The translations under genes were made by a program, and so were the position numbers. A stretch of 64,000 bases of DNA from Chitinophaga pollutisoli (GTDB lineage Bacteria > Bacteroidota > Bacteroidia > Chitinophagales > Chitinophagaceae), in the NCBI RefSeq assembly GCF_038396755.1, contig NZ_CP149822.1, forward strand, positions 62,001 to 126,000, in the 5' to 3' direction. Under the pieces are notes generated by a model. That model had not been told where the DNA came from. It saw only the letters and a list, made by a program, of their open reading frames with translations, and did no database searches. Below, piece after piece: positions 63,214-64,000 of this stretch (position 1 is the first letter of the stretch; each line of letters starts with the position of its first letter).

Positions 63214-64000
63214 ATGAGCTGGTTTAAGCGAATTAAACAGGGTATTTCCACCACTACCAGTGAGAAGAAAGAGGCGCCGGACGGTTTATGGCACAAATGC
63301 CCGAAATGTAAGAAGACGACCACCATGAAAGATCTGAAAGTGAATCTTTACGTTTGCGATAAGTGTAATTATCACAACCGTATCAATTCACCCGAATACT
63401 TCGAGATCATTTTTGATGATAATAATTTTGAAGAGCTCTTCACCAACATTTACCCGAAAGACTTCCTCGGCTTCAACGACCTGAAACCTTATGGCGATAG
63501 GCTAAAAGACGCCCAGAAGAAATCCGGACTCTCCGACGCCATGCGCGCCGGCGTGGGAACGGTGAACGGGTACGGCCTCGTGGTGGCCTGTATGGACTTC
63601 AACTTTATCGGCGGCTCCATGGGCTCCGTAGTCGGTGAAAAGATCGCCCGCAGCATAGATTATTGCATCCAGCATAAACTGCCCCTGATGATCATCAGCA
63701 AATCGGGCGGCGCACGTATGATGGAAAGCGCATTTTCCTTGATGCAGATGGCGAAAACTTCGGCCAAGCTCACGCAACTGGCAGCGGCGCGCCTCCCTTA
63801 CATTTCCCTGATGACGGACCCCACCACCGGCGGCGTTACCGCGTCGTACGCTATGCTGGGAGACATCAACACGGCTGAGCCCGGCGCACTCATCGGTTTC
63901 GCCGGCCCGCGCGTGATCAAGGAAACCATTAAAAAGGACCTCCCTGAAGGATTCCAGAGCGCTGAATTCCTCCTGGACCACGGGTTCCTCGATTTCATCA
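63214..64000 (+). CDS. accD: Acetyl-CoA carboxylase carboxyltransferase beta subunit, 5' part
   Basis: The first 262 codons of AccD, which carries carboxyl from biotin to acetyl-CoA in fatty acid synthesis. It starts [16 protein letters not shown] zinc ribbon is visible (CPKC at about 29-32, CDKC at about 48-51). The crotonase-like part shows [41 protein letters not shown] (core SGGARMMES) and [18 protein letters not shown]. Usual length is about 280-300, so only the last 20-40 residues lie beyond the window end. Confidence 0.95.
   Translation, partial: MSWFKRIKQGISTTTSEKKEAPDGLWHKCPKCKKTTTMKDLKVNLYVCDKCNYHNRINSPEYFEIIFDDNNFEELFTNIYPKDFLGFNDLKPYGDRLKDAQKKSGLSDAMRAGVGTVNGYGLVVACMDFNFIGGSMGSVVGEKIARSIDYCIQHKLPLMIISKSGGARMMESAFSLMQMAKTSAKLTQLAAARLPYISLMTDPTTGGVTASYAMLGDINTAEPGALIGFAGPRVIKETIKKDLPEGFQSAEFLLDHGFLDFI

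Overview
The window reads as a chromosomal segment of a Bacteroidota bacterium, most likely Chitinophagaceae (Chitinophaga-like). This rests on a SusC/SusD pair with DUF4959/DUF5000- and DUF4998-type lipoproteins, C-terminal type IX secretion (T9SS) sorting domains on two giant proteins, a DUF4270 lipoprotein, promoter elements of the Bacteroidota form TAnnTTTG, and few recognisable Shine-Dalgarno sequences. Genus is inference; the phylum is well supported.

Positions 1-23.8 kb form a cell-surface and exopolysaccharide (EPS) region. A truncated acyltransferase comes first, then a 2249-residue T9SS-exported esterase/Fn3/PA14 protein. Next is a tightly packed plus-strand operon (7454-17579): Wzz-type co-polymerase with an ATPase domain, acyltransferase, Wzx-type flippase, glycosyltransferase, a 34-residue membrane peptide, O-antigen ligase/polymerase-like protein, a small TolC-like protein, a secreted esterase and a second complete acyltransferase. 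Facing it is a 2045-residue T9SS protein with an esterase, a beta-helix and 13 PKD-like domains. The same esterase type occurs three times here and acyltransferases three times, so the locus seems built to add and remove acyl groups. Two operon genes (flippase and TolC-like) are frameshifted at six-base homopolymers near their 5' ends.

Positions 24-39 kb are mostly housekeeping: polysaccharide deacetylase, metK, a DUF4270 lipoprotein and a starch-synthase-like protein on the minus strand; then panC, panD, a flippase-like membrane protein, ppk1, ppx and panB on the plus strand. A probable lysine-degradation pair (DUF1338/HglS-like and ALDH7-like) flanks a two-subunit YeeE/YedE transporter.

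Positions 39-50 kb hold a possible small RNA, a histidine-phosphatase-fold protein without its catalytic histidines, a secreted subtilisin-like protease, and a SusC/SusD/lipoprotein/lipoprotein operon with no glycoside hydrolase.

Positions 50-64 kb hold RNase P RNA (minus strand), a DUF2027-Smr protein, a DoxX protein, an amino acid permease, and a compact minus-strand cluster (polyprenyl synthetase, rnr, lpxK, 5-formyl-THF cyclo-ligase, bioD). Plus-strand genes follow: a cystathionine beta-synthase-like enzyme coupled to a BtuF-like protein without a signal peptide, a Rieske-like lipoprotein with an atypical second motif, class II fructose-bisphosphate aldolase, and the start of accD, cut by the window end. 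No tRNA, insertion sequence, phage gene or CRISPR array was seen.
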